Of a stretch of DNA of 32,991 nt, positions 6,847 through 14,822 are shown piece by piece. The stretch lies in the NCBI GenBank assembly GCA_045636265.1, contig JAZTXD010000186.1, positions 1-32,991 on the forward strand, given 5' to 3'. Each line of letters opens with the position of its first letter. Within the stretch, counting starts at the first letter, position 1. Position numbers and translations under genes: made by a program. Under the pieces are notes generated by a model. It had not been told where the DNA came from, searched no databases, and was given only the letters and a program-made list of their open reading frames with translations. This DNA is from Flemingiibacterium sp045636265. Its GTDB lineage: Bacteria > Bacillota > Clostridia > Oscillospirales > CAG-272.

Positions 6847-7310
6847 TGTCACCTGTAGTAGTCAGACTTATCACATCCATTGTCGGAACAGTCGGCTTTG
6901 CCATGCTCTTTAAAATAAGCCACAAGCGCATGGTGTGGGCGGCACTCGGCGGTCTTTTCACCTGCGCCGTATATGAGCTTGTGTACTATCTCGGCGCGGA
7001 TCTGTTAATAACAGCGTTTATCGCGGCAACTGCAATGACGCTTTATTCCGAAGCGTTTGCGCGTATCGTCCGCGCACCGGCACTCACGTTCCTTTTGCCG
7101 TGTGCCGTGCCGATCGTCCCCGGAAGCGGACTTTACTACACGATTTACAATCTCCTGTTCTATAACGAAGAAGCACTTTTCAAAAACGGAAAGAACACGC
7201 TCATGATCTTCCTCGGAATGGCAGTCGGCATAAGTGTCGGCTCGGCTATTGTGGGAGTTATTTTGCACATTGCAAAGAAGATTAAGGGTAAAAGCTGTCA
7301 AAAGATGTAA
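6846..7310 (+). CDS. Threonine/serine exporter, ThrE C-terminal-type subunit (DUF3815)
   Basis: A 154-residue membrane protein with four to five hydrophobic helices, matching the small partner of split ThrE exporters (YjjB-like). The loop ALTFLLPCAVPIVPGSGLYY is the recognisable family segment. ATG overlaps the stop of the preceding gene (TAATG), and GGGAGG lies inside that gene's 3' end. The two subunits together cover the length of the single-chain ThrE protein. The operon ends at the terminator immediately downstream. Confidence 0.86.
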   Translation: MSPVVVRLITSIVGTVGFAMLFKISHKRMVWAALGGLFTCAVYELVYYLGADLLITAFIAATAMTLYSEAFARIVRAPALTFLLPCAVPIVPGSGLYYTIYNLLFYNEEALFKNGKNTLMIFLGMAVGISVGSAIVGVILHIAKKIKGKSCQKM

Positions 7311-7312
7311 AA

Positions 7313-7346
7313 AACGGAAACCGCAGCAAAGCGGTTTCCGTTTTAT
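7313..7346. terminator. Bidirectional terminator between exporter and flavin reductase genes
   Basis: A 12-bp perfect stem (AACGGAAACCGC / GCGGTTTCCGTT) with a 6-base loop is flanked by A-tract on the left and T-tract on the right, so it can stop transcription from both convergent genes. Confidence 0.9.
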
Positions 7347-7371
7347 TTATAGTGCTTGAATTCGAAGCCAA

Positions 7372-8001
7372 TCACCGAATAAAGCTGGTGCGAACCTTCT
7401 TTTCGCGCTCGGGGTACGGCACGCCTGCCGCTTTTCCCGCTTCGATCGATTTTATCATCCACGCCATGTTGTCAGCAAGAGTACGCATGGTCTGCATACC
7501 CTCAAGATCAGCTCTGACCTCGTCGGGATTGCTTCCGTGAACCTGGTTCCAATACTGTGAGCTTACAAGCGGCATGTTGCATATCTGGAAAAACTTATTG
7601 AGCGACTCAAACGCCGCAGATGCACCACCGCGTCTGCAGGATACTATCGCCGCGCCGGGCTTGCCCTCAAGCTTCGCGGAATAGCTGTAGAAAAATCTGC
7701 CCATAAAGCTCGTTACCTGACCGGATGCACCGGCGTAGTGTACAGGTGAGCCGACGATGATGCCGTCGCACTCCTCCATGATCTGCTGTGCCTTTTCCAC
7801 TGCGTCACCCTTGAACACACAGCTCGTTTTGCCGGCTTTATAGCATCCGCCGCATGCGTGACAGCTGTGAATGGGCTCTGTTCCAAGCCACAGAATTTCC
7901 GAGTCTACTCCGTTCTTTGAAAGCTGTGCGGCTATTTCCGACAGTGCCGTATATGTGCAGCCATGCTCGTGCGGACTTCCGTTTACAAGTAATACCTTCA
8001 T
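7372..8001 (-). CDS. Flavodoxin-fold NAD(P)H-dependent FMN oxidoreductase
   Basis: A 209-residue cytoplasmic flavoprotein. The N-terminal beta strand and phosphate-binding loop (MKVLLVNGSPHEHGCTYTAL) and the flavin-ring segment GSPVHYAGASGQVTSFMGR identify the NADPH-dependent FMN reductase / iron-sulfur flavoprotein superfamily. Cysteines at CHACGGC and a further Cys about 9 residues on resemble the compact cysteine motif of iron-sulfur flavoproteins, so a cluster is possible but not certain. GGAGG 8 bases upstream supports the start. It is a single gene with its own promoter. The physiological substrate is unknown. Confidence 0.85.
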   Translation of the reverse strand: MKVLLVNGSPHEHGCTYTALSEIAAQLSKNGVDSEILWLGTEPIHSCHACGGCYKAGKTSCVFKGDAVEKAQQIMEECDGIIVGSPVHYAGASGQVTSFMGRFFYSYSAKLEGKPGAAIVSCRRGGASAAFESLNKFFQICNMPLVSSQYWNQVHGSNPDEVRADLEGMQTMRTLADNMAWMIKSIEAGKAAGVPYPEREKKVRTSFIR

Positions 8002-8047
8002 ATATTTGTCCTCCGTGGGTTGTATCTTTTATATCTTTACACTATAC

Positions 8048-8076
8048 ATTTTACTCTAATTACAGATTTTTGTCAA
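8048..8076 (-). promoter_or_regulatory. Promoter of the flavin reductase gene
   Basis: TTGACA at 8076..8071 and TAAAAT at 8053..8048 on the minus strand, spacer 17 bases, 47 bases ahead of the start codon. Confidence 0.7.
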
Positions 8077-8094
8077 CACCTCACCCGAAAACTA

Positions 8095-8123
8095 TTGACA
8101 TCACGGTAAAAATAAATTATAAT
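8095..8123 (+). promoter_or_regulatory. Promoter of the ROK kinase gene
   Basis: Exact consensus TTGACA (8095-8100) and TATAAT (8118-8123) with a 17-base spacer. Confidence 0.8.
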
Positions 8124-8174
8124 ATTATTGTATAATTATGTATATGGCATGGGCCGCGAAAGGATTCACTCACT

Positions 8175-9134
8175 ATGTATTACATCGGTATTGATCTCGG
8201 AGGAACAAACATCGCCATCGGCGTTGTAGACTCCGAATATAAAATAGTCGCAAAAGGAAGCACCCCCACAAAAGCACAGCGTGATGCCAAGGAAATCATA
8301 TTTGACATGGCAGAGCTTTGCAAAAAGCTTGTAAATGAAGCGGGCATCACATTTGACGATATTGCATACGCAGGCATCGCCGCTCCCGGCTCTATCGATC
8401 CGGCAAACGGCACCGTTATATATGCAAACAATCTCCCCTTTGACAATTTCCACATTTCGGAAGTGCTGATGAGCTTCATTCCGCTCAAAAAAGTATACAT
8501 AGAAAACGACGCCAATGCGGCGGCACTCGGCGAGGCTGTTGCCGGCGCCGGACGCGGCGTTGCACACATGATCATGGTAACGCTCGGCACAGGTGTCGGC
8601 GGCGGTGTGGTTATCGACCACAAGCTCTACTCCGGCTTCAACTTCGCGGCATCGGAGCTTGGCCATATGGTAATCGAATACAACGGAAGACCGTGCACCT
8701 GCGGACGCCGCGGATGCTTTGAGTCTTATTCCTCGGCTACCGGTCTTATCAACATGACAAAGGAAAAGCTTGACGAGTGCAAGGCATCCGGCCGTGCAAC
8801 TCTCATGACTGAGGTTGTTGGAAAAGAGGGCAAGGTCAGCGGCAGAACCGCATTCACTGCCATGAAGATGGGCGATGCTGCGGCAAAAGAAGTTGTTGAC
8901 ATGTACATATCCTACCTCGGATGCGGACTTGCCAGCCTTGTAAATATATTCCAGCCGGAAATTCTCGTTATCGGCGGCGGCATATGCAACGAGGGCGAAT
9001 ACCTCACAAAGCCTCTTGATGAGATTCTCGAAAAGGAAACCTATCCCGGTGCAAGAGGTATGCGTCCCGAGCTTAAAATTGCCGCACTCGGCAACGATGC
9101 CGGTATCATAGGCGCCGCAGCACTCGGCTTGTAA
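8175..9134 (+). CDS. ROK-family glucokinase
   Basis: A 319-residue sugar kinase expected to phosphorylate glucose with ATP in the cytoplasm. The ATP-binding DLGGTN motif is at residues 7-12, the catalytic Asp is D112 in IENDANAAALGE, and the ROK zinc site is complete (H164, C174, C176, C181 in PCTCGRRGCFE). The absence of an N-terminal helix-turn-helix domain marks it as a kinase, not a ROK repressor. It has its own consensus promoter; AAAGGA lies 10 bases before the ATG. Glucose-6-phosphate made here could feed the glycogen genes on the other strand, but there is no operon link. Specificity for glucose over related hexoses or N-acetyl sugars cannot be read from sequence alone. Confidence 0.88.
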   Translation: MYYIGIDLGGTNIAIGVVDSEYKIVAKGSTPTKAQRDAKEIIFDMAELCKKLVNEAGITFDDIAYAGIAAPGSIDPANGTVIYANNLPFDNFHISEVLMSFIPLKKVYIENDANAAALGEAVAGAGRGVAHMIMVTLGTGVGGGVVIDHKLYSGFNFAASELGHMVIEYNGRPCTCGRRGCFESYSSATGLINMTKEKLDECKASGRATLMTEVVGKEGKVSGRTAFTAMKMGDAAAKEVVDMYISYLGCGLASLVNIFQPEILVIGGGICNEGEYLTKPLDEILEKETYPGARGMRPELKIAALGNDAGIIGAAALGL

Positions 9135-9145
9135 GAGTTAAAATC

Positions 9146-9179
9146 CGGACGGGGGAATATAAAGCTGTTCCCTCGTCCG
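9146..9179 (+). terminator. Stem-loop after ROK kinase
   Basis: A 12-bp stem (CGGACGGGGGAA / TTCCCTCGTCCG, one G-T pair) with a 10-base loop, followed after a few bases by TTATTTTT. It lies just before the start of the PAP2 gene, so read-through could still express the downstream genes. Confidence 0.65.
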
Positions 9180-9192
9180 CAGTGTTATTTTT

Positions 9193-10017
9193 ATGAAAAA
9201 AACAACGAAAATATTTCTTTGTGCAGGAATACTTCTCTGGTTCACGGCGCTGGTGTTTGCAACGCGCTATGACCTTGACATAAGCCGTACCGTTATAAAC
9301 AGAGGCTCTCTGTACGGTCGGGCGTTTGAAGTGCTCGGCGAAATTCCGGCGGTGCTCTTTACTTCATTCAACTTCGCGCTCATGGCTCTCTACTTTTCAA
9401 GGTGCACAGATTTTCGCGGTAAAGCCAGGATTCTCGCAGTACTCACATTTATCGGATGCGGCGGAACAGCGATCTTCACAACGGTGAAAACCGCAAAATA
9501 CATTTACGGTGAAATGCTTCATCCGCTTATTGTTTTATATGCGGTGCTCATCGGAGCCGCGATTGCCTTCGTTTTTGTGATGTGCGCGGTCTTCATGAGC
9601 GAGCAAACGCTGAAAAAATATTTTCACACGGCAACAAGATGTGCTCTTGCAGCGATGCTGACGCTCGTTATAATCTGGGCGCTCAAGCTCACATGGGGAC
9701 GTCTGCGTCCGCGTGACGGAGGAATTGCCGACTTTACCGCATGGTATCTGCCGCAGTGGTTCACGGGAGATTTCTCCTTCCCGTCGGGACACACCGCAAA
9801 TGCGACGGTTATCTTTTCGGTGGTATACTATTTCCGCTTTCTCGGCGGCAAGGCAAAAAAGTTCGTTCCGCTTTTCTATACGGCTCTTACGGTGTGGCTT
9901 GCGCTTGTTGCATTTTCCAGAGTTGTCATCGGCGCGCACTTCTTGTCAGACGTGCTCTTTGGATGCGCGATCACACTGGCTATAGTTTATTTTGCAAGAC
10001 CCAAGGGGGAATTTTAA
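9193..10017 (+). CDS. PAP2-family membrane phosphatase
   Basis: A 274-residue membrane protein with about six helices. All three signature motifs of lipid phosphatases are present: K165-x6-R172-P173, PSGH (S198, H200) and SR243-x5-H249-xxSD. H249 would be the nucleophile and H200 the acid/base. The likely role is dephosphorylation of a lipid phosphate such as phosphatidate or undecaprenyl pyrophosphate; the family does not settle which. No clear ribosome site precedes the ATG, which follows a T-run, so initiation may be weak. It abuts the next gene with no gap, suggesting co-transcription. Confidence 0.87.
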   Translation: MKKTTKIFLCAGILLWFTALVFATRYDLDISRTVINRGSLYGRAFEVLGEIPAVLFTSFNFALMALYFSRCTDFRGKARILAVLTFIGCGGTAIFTTVKTAKYIYGEMLHPLIVLYAVLIGAAIAFVFVMCAVFMSEQTLKKYFHTATRCALAAMLTLVIIWALKLTWGRLRPRDGGIADFTAWYLPQWFTGDFSFPSGHTANATVIFSVVYYFRFLGGKAKKFVPLFYTALTVWLALVAFSRVVIGAHFLSDVLFGCAITLAIVYFARPKGEF

Positions 10018-10557
10018 ATGTACATCGATCCCACACTCTACACAACCCGTCCGACAGACGAGCGACTGCCTAAAGAAATGCGCACCTACGATCTGCTCGA
10101 GTCGTTCGGCGTAGAATACACCCGCGTTGACCACGATGCGGCTATGACAATGGACGACTGCCGCGCGGCAAAGGATATGCTCGGCGTTAAAATATGCAAA
10201 AATCTGCTTTTATGCAACCAGCAGAAAACGAAGTTTTATCTTCTCTTAATGGACGGAGAAAAGCAGTTTGTAACCAAGGATTTTTCAAAGAAGATCGGCT
10301 CATCGCGTCTTTCCTTCGCTCCGGCGGAGTTTTTGGAGAAGTTCCTCGATATAACCCCCGGCTCACTCTCCGTCTTCGGACTTGCGAATGACACGGAAAA
10401 CAATGTCACACTCTATATCGATCGTGACGTTGTCGGGGCAGAATATTTCGGTGCGCATCCGTGCATCAACACATCCACCTTAAAAATAAAAACATCCGAC
10501 CTTATAGAGAAGGTCATCCCGGCAACGGGACATGAAATAAATTTTGTTGAAGTGTGA
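10018..10557 (+). CDS. YbaK/ProX-type aminoacyl-tRNA deacylase
   Basis: A 179-residue protein with the YbaK/EbsC (prolyl-tRNA editing) fold over most of its length. Recognisable segments are VEYTRVDHDAAMTMDDCRAA, then VKICKNLLLCNQQ with the conserved Lys-Asn, and GSLSVFGLAND. It should hydrolyse mischarged tRNA in trans, most likely Ala- or Cys-tRNA(Pro), as in ProX enzymes. Its ATG directly follows the stop of the PAP2 gene, with AGGGGG 9 bases upstream. The exact substrate is an inference from the family. Confidence 0.86.
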   Translation: MYIDPTLYTTRPTDERLPKEMRTYDLLESFGVEYTRVDHDAAMTMDDCRAAKDMLGVKICKNLLLCNQQKTKFYLLLMDGEKQFVTKDFSKKIGSSRLSFAPAEFLEKFLDITPGSLSVFGLANDTENNVTLYIDRDVVGAEYFGAHPCINTSTLKIKTSDLIEKVIPATGHEINFVEV

Positions 10558-10590
10558 TATTCAAACAAACTACCGCAGAAAGGAGAACAC

Positions 10591-11892
10591 ATGGTCACAA
10601 TAACATCGGTTGAAAAAATGTCACTCGCCGAAAAACACGGCATCATTGCCGGGGATATACTCCTCTCGGTAAACTCTCACGATATACGCGACGTGCTTGA
10701 CTACCGCTTCAGGCTTTGCGAGAAGAAGATCACATTGAAGCTTCACCGCGGTCCCGACATCATTGATGTCACAATAAAAAAAGGCGAGTACGACGATATC
10801 GGACTCGGCTTTGAAACCTATCTCATGGACAAAAAAATGTCCTGCCGCAACAAATGTGTGTTCTGCTTTATAGATCAGCTGCCGCGTGGTATGAGAGAGT
10901 CGCTCTACTTCAAGGACGACGACTCAAGACTCTCCTTCTTAATGGGCAACTACATCACGCTGACCAATCTCACAGATGAAGATGTAGAGCGCATTATCGA
11001 GATGAAAACATCTCCGATAAACATATCCGTGCACACAACCAATCCCGAGCTTCGTGTGCAGATGATGAAAAACAAGCGTGCCGGCGAGGTACTCTCCTAC
11101 ATGAAGCGCTTTTCCGATGCAGGGATATCTTTAAACTGTCAGATAGTGCTCTGCAAGGGCATCAACGACGGCGAAGAGCTGCTTCGCTCGATGAAGGATC
11201 TGTGTGAGCTCACACCGAACCTCCTCGGCGTTTCGATTGTCCCCGCGGGTATCACCAATCACCGCGACGGGCTCTGTCATCTTGAACCGTTCACTCCAGA
11301 GGAAAATGCGGCAATCATTGACACCGTGGACGCATTCGCAGAAAAATGTATGGAAAAGTACGGCTCCCGACTCTTCTTCTGCTCGGATGAAATGTACATT
11401 TCCTGTGGGCGCGATCTGCCGGACGAGGATTACTACGAGGGATATCCGCAGATTGAAAACGGTGTCGGCATGATTCGCTCGATGCAGTGCGAATTCGACG
11501 ATGAGATCGAATTTTTGTCCGACTACGACCTATCAAAGCCACGTGAGCTTTCAATTGCCACCGGAGAGGCGGCGTACTCGTTTATAGTGAGTCTTTCGGA
11601 CGAGCTGATGCGCCGTGTTCCCACGCTTAAGATAAACGTTTACAGCATCAAAAACAACTTTTTCGGCAAAAATATCACAGTAGCCGGACTTATCACCGGA
11701 GTTGACCTATACGAGCAGCTAAAGGATAAGCAGCTCGGAGAGCGACTGCTCATCCCGGCTGTGATGCTCCGAGCCGAGGGCGATATGTTCCTCGATTCAA
11801 TGACGGTTTCCGAGCTTTCCGAGAAGCTTGGCACCGAGATATTCCCGGGAGAGTCAAACGGAGCGGATTTTATAAGCAAAATCCTATTTTAA
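10591..11892 (+). CDS. DUF512 protein with PDZ and radical-SAM-like domain
   Basis: A 433-residue protein of the DUF512 family. Residues 1-65 form a PDZ-like domain. A CxxxCxxC motif (C85, C89, C92) followed by FIDQLPRGMR is typical of the radical SAM-like core. The following HTTNPELRVQMMKN and CQIVLCKGINDG segments continue the TIM-barrel pattern, and the C-terminal DUF512 domain covers roughly 240-433. AAAGGAG supports the start. The biochemical role is not established; its position upstream of der recurs in Clostridia (known context), which suggests a link to ribosome assembly or iron-sulfur chemistry but proves neither. Confidence 0.88.
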   Translation: MVTITSVEKMSLAEKHGIIAGDILLSVNSHDIRDVLDYRFRLCEKKITLKLHRGPDIIDVTIKKGEYDDIGLGFETYLMDKKMSCRNKCVFCFIDQLPRGMRESLYFKDDDSRLSFLMGNYITLTNLTDEDVERIIEMKTSPINISVHTTNPELRVQMMKNKRAGEVLSYMKRFSDAGISLNCQIVLCKGINDGEELLRSMKDLCELTPNLLGVSIVPAGITNHRDGLCHLEPFTPEENAAIIDTVDAFAEKCMEKYGSRLFFCSDEMYISCGRDLPDEDYYEGYPQIENGVGMIRSMQCEFDDEIEFLSDYDLSKPRELSIATGEAAYSFIVSLSDELMRRVPTLKINVYSIKNNFFGKNITVAGLITGVDLYEQLKDKQLGERLLIPAVMLRAEGDMFLDSMTVSELSEKLGTEIFPGESNGADFISKILF

Positions 11893-11943
11893 ACCGCCGC
11901 TGCTGTTCACTATAAATATCACTGAAAGGATGCATATATATAA

Positions 11944-13275
11944 ATGTCAAAACCAGTAATTGCCATTGTCGGCCGCCCGAACGTCGGCAAGAGTACACTT
12001 TTCAATAAGCTCGCGGGCGAGCGTATATCCATAGTCGAGGATACCCCCGGCGTTACCCGTGACCGAATCTACTACGAAATCGAGTGGAACGGCCGCGCCA
12101 TGATACTCGTTGACACGGGCGGTATTGAGCCGAAGACTGACGACATAATCTTAAAGCAGATGAAAACGCAGGCGGAGATCGCCGTTGAAACTGCGGATGT
12201 TATCGTATTCATGGTGGACGTTACCACCGGACTCACCGCCGCTGACCGCGATATCGCGACTATGCTGATAAAAAGCCAGAAGCCGCTTATTCTCGCAGTT
12301 AACAAATGCGACTCTGTCGGTGCGCCGCCTATGGAATTCTATGAGTTCTACGAGCTTGGTATTGACGGCGATCCGATACAGCTCTCGAGCGTTCACGGAA
12401 CAGGTTCGGGCGACCTTCTTGACAGAGTGCTCGAGCTCTGCCCTGCTGACGAAGAGGTTGAAGATGACTCCGATCTAATCAAGGTTGCGGTAATCGGTAA
12501 GCCTAACGCCGGAAAGAGCTCTATTATAAACAAAATCCTCGGTGAGGAGCGTCTGATTGTTTCAAACATCCCCGGAACAACGCGTGATGCGGTTGACACG
12601 AGAGTTGAAAATGAATTCGGCAAGTATATATTCATCGACACGGCAGGCATACGCCGCCAGTCAAAGGTTGAGGACCGAATTGAAAAATTCAGCGTTCTCC
12701 GTGCGAAAATGGCGGTTGAGCGCGCAAATGTGTGCGTTATAATGGTAGATGCCAACGAAGGCGTTACCGAGCAGGATGAGAAGATTGCAGGTATCGCTCA
12801 TGAATCGGGCAAGGCGTGCATCATCGTTATCAACAAGTGGGACACTGTGGAAACCGATGACAAGAATACCACCGAATACGACAAAAAGGTATACACGGCC
12901 CTTTCCTATATGATGTATGCTCCCACGCTCTACGTTTCCGCAAAGACCGGACAGCGTGTCGGCAAGCTCTTTGAGCTTATCAACTATGTATACAATCAGA
13001 ACTGCACACGCATTTCCACGGGTATGCTCAACGATGTACTCAACGATGCAACCGCACGTGTCCAGCCCCCGTCCGATAAGGGAAGACGCCTTAAGATATA
13101 CTATATGACACAAACCGGTGTCTGCCCTCCGACATTCGTTATATTCTGCAACAATGCGGAGCTGTTCCATTATTCATATCAGCGTTACATTGAAAACCAG
13201 CTGCGTGAGATATTCGGATTCCGCGGAACTCCGATAAAAATAGTTATACGTCAAAAGGGGGATAAAGAAGAATGA
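11944..13275 (+). CDS. der: Ribosome-assembly GTPase Der (EngA)
   Basis: A 443-residue protein with two tandem GTPase domains and a KH-like C-terminal domain, the hallmark of Der, which acts in 50S subunit maturation. The first P-loop is GRPNVGKST (10-18) with DTPGVTRDR, and the second is GKPNAGKSS with the switch segment NIPGTTRDAVDT and NKWD. The C-terminal domain (about 350-443) ends in IKIVIRQKGDKEE. AAAGGA lies 13 bases before the ATG, longer than usual, but no better start exists. The stop overlaps the plsY start by 4 bases, so the two are coupled. Confidence 0.97.
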   Translation: MSKPVIAIVGRPNVGKSTLFNKLAGERISIVEDTPGVTRDRIYYEIEWNGRAMILVDTGGIEPKTDDIILKQMKTQAEIAVETADVIVFMVDVTTGLTAADRDIATMLIKSQKPLILAVNKCDSVGAPPMEFYEFYELGIDGDPIQLSSVHGTGSGDLLDRVLELCPADEEVEDDSDLIKVAVIGKPNAGKSSIINKILGEERLIVSNIPGTTRDAVDTRVENEFGKYIFIDTAGIRRQSKVEDRIEKFSVLRAKMAVERANVCVIMVDANEGVTEQDEKIAGIAHESGKACIIVINKWDTVETDDKNTTEYDKKVYTALSYMMYAPTLYVSAKTGQRVGKLFELINYVYNQNCTRISTGMLNDVLNDATARVQPPSDKGRRLKIYYMTQTGVCPPTFVIFCNNAELFHYSYQRYIENQLREIFGFRGTPIKIVIRQKGDKEE

Positions 13276-14024
13276 ACATGAATGACATTCTCCAGAACGG
13301 TCTTGTAACTCGCCTTATCGCGGGAGATGCACAAGGCATTTCGCTTTGGATAGTGATTGCACTTTGCGCTATCGGCGCCGTTATAGCATATCTGCTCGGC
13401 GGTCTTAACTTCGCTATCATCATCTCCAAGTATAAGTTTAAAGACGACATCCGCCGCTACGGCAGCGGCAACGCCGGCATGACCAATATGCTCAGAACAT
13501 ACGGCAAAGCGGCGGCAGCGTTCACGCTTCTCGGCGACATGGCAAAAGCGATGATCGCGGTTGTTATCGGTACGCTTCTCGCAGGCGAGTCGGGTGCATA
13601 CATCGCAGGACTCTTCGCCGTCATCGGTCACTCCTTCCCTTGTTACTACAATTTCAAGGGAGGCAAGGGCATCGTTGTTACAGCATCCATGCTTCTCTGT
13701 CTTGAACCGGTAGTTTTCCTTATTCTTTTCGTAATATTCGTGCTGCTTGTTGCATCCACGAAGTATCTTTCCCTCGGTTCTATAATCGGAATGCTGCTTT
13801 ATCCGCTGCTTTTAAACCGCATGTATTCGTTCCTCAACGGCGGACTCGGCGAGAGTGCAGTGGTTGCCATTGTGTCAATTCTCAACGCACTGCTTGTAAT
13901 CTGGCTGCACCGCGAGAATCTTGCGCGTCTGTGGAACGGAACCGAAAACAAATTCAGTCTTAAGAAAAAAGATAAATTTGTCAAGGACGAGAAAAAATCC
14001 CTTCATTCCGAGGATGATGAGTAA
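13272..14024 (+). CDS. plsY: Glycerol-3-phosphate acyltransferase PlsY
   Basis: A 250-residue membrane enzyme that transfers an acyl group from acyl-phosphate to glycerol-3-phosphate, the first step in phospholipid synthesis. Motif GSGNAGMTN is at residues 64-72 and GHSFPCYYNFKGGKGI at about 119-134, both active-site loops. About five helices are predicted. The protein is longer than the usual 200 residues because of an N-terminal extension of about 25 and a charged C-terminal tail (LKKKDKFVKDEKKSLHSEDD). ATG overlaps the der stop (ATGA); a second ATG six bases on is a possible start. The terminator lies immediately after. Confidence 0.93.
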   Translation: MNMNDILQNGLVTRLIAGDAQGISLWIVIALCAIGAVIAYLLGGLNFAIIISKYKFKDDIRRYGSGNAGMTNMLRTYGKAAAAFTLLGDMAKAMIAVVIGTLLAGESGAYIAGLFAVIGHSFPCYYNFKGGKGIVVTASMLLCLEPVVFLILFVIFVLLVASTKYLSLGSIIGMLLYPLLLNRMYSFLNGGLGESAVVAIVSILNALLVIWLHRENLARLWNGTENKFSLKKKDKFVKDEKKSLHSEDDE

Positions 14025-14030
14025 TACATA

Positions 14031-14063
14031 AACGGGCTGTGATTTTTTACAGCCCGTTTTTTT
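14031..14063 (+). terminator. Terminator of the der-plsY unit
   Basis: 10-bp perfect stem (AACGGGCTGT / ACAGCCCGTT), 8-base loop, then a run of T. Confidence 0.92.
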
Positions 14064-14125
14064 GGGAACTTTTTCTGTTTTGATACGTCTGTAACACCGA
14101 AAGATTAATACTCGGAGGGTTATCT

Positions 14126-14779
14126 ATGAAAAAACTTTTCTCTGTTTTTCTTATTATTGCATCTGTTTTAACTCTTGCATCATGTGATCTGTTCGGATCA
14201 AACGGTATCCTTGACCCACTTATTCCAAAAGCTGAAAAGCCCGTAATCTACCTTTATCCCGAAAGCCAAACCGATGTAAGCGTACAGCTAACGCTCGACG
14301 GAGAGCTGACAAGCACATACCCGAGCTATTCGGACGGATGGAACATCACCGCATCCCCAGACGGCACTCTCGCCGACAAAACATCGGGCAGAGAGTATTA
14401 CTGCCTCTATTGGGAGGGTGAGCTTAATACAGAGTATGACTTCTCCGCGGGCACAGTTGTGCGTGGTGAGGACACCGCAAAATTTTTGGAGGATGCTCTA
14501 TCAAAGCTTGGACTTACCGAGCGTGAGGCGAATGAATTTATAATCTACTGGCTGCCGCAAATGGAGGGCAATGAATACAACCTTATCTCATTCCAAAGCG
14601 AAGCATACACAGATGCCGCGAAGCTTAACATAACCCCCACACCTGACACAGTAATACGCGTGTTTATGGCATGGAGAGGGCTTGACGCGCCAGTTGAGGT
14701 AACACCGCAAGAGTTTACCGCCCCCGAACGAATCGGTTTCACCGTGGTTGAATGGGGCGGCGCAGAGATTACAAAATAA
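14126..14779 (+). CDS. Putative lipoprotein with KPVIYLYP motif
   Basis: A 217-residue protein with a lipoprotein signal peptide: MKK, a hydrophobic stretch, and the lipobox LASC with C20 as the lipidated residue. The mature part opens with a short linker and then KPVIYLYPESQTDVSVQL, a recurring motif in uncharacterised secreted proteins, followed by GWNITASPDG and EYYCLYWEGEL. The mature region looks all-beta. No enzyme motif is recognised. GGAGG 7 bases upstream supports the start, and the gene stands alone between terminators. It likely sits on the outer face of the cell membrane. Function is unknown. Confidence 0.82.
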   Translation: MKKLFSVFLIIASVLTLASCDLFGSNGILDPLIPKAEKPVIYLYPESQTDVSVQLTLDGELTSTYPSYSDGWNITASPDGTLADKTSGREYYCLYWEGELNTEYDFSAGTVVRGEDTAKFLEDALSKLGLTEREANEFIIYWLPQMEGNEYNLISFQSEAYTDAAKLNITPTPDTVIRVFMAWRGLDAPVEVTPQEFTAPERIGFTVVEWGGAEITK

Positions 14780-14785
14780 ACAAAA

Positions 14786-14822
14786 ACACCGTAAGGCATA
14801 TGCCTTACGGTGTAATCTTTTT
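14786..14822. terminator. Bidirectional terminator between lipoprotein and nagA-like genes
   Basis: A 12-bp perfect stem (ACACCGTAAGGC / GCCTTACGGTGT) with loop ATAT, T-run on the right and A-rich sequence on the left; it serves both convergent genes. It overlaps the last base of the stop codon on the minus strand. Confidence 0.9.

Noticed and set aside
8166..8666. Minus-strand frame of 166 residues opposite the ROK kinase
   Set aside because: Shadow of a strongly coding gene with all ROK motifs on the plus strand.
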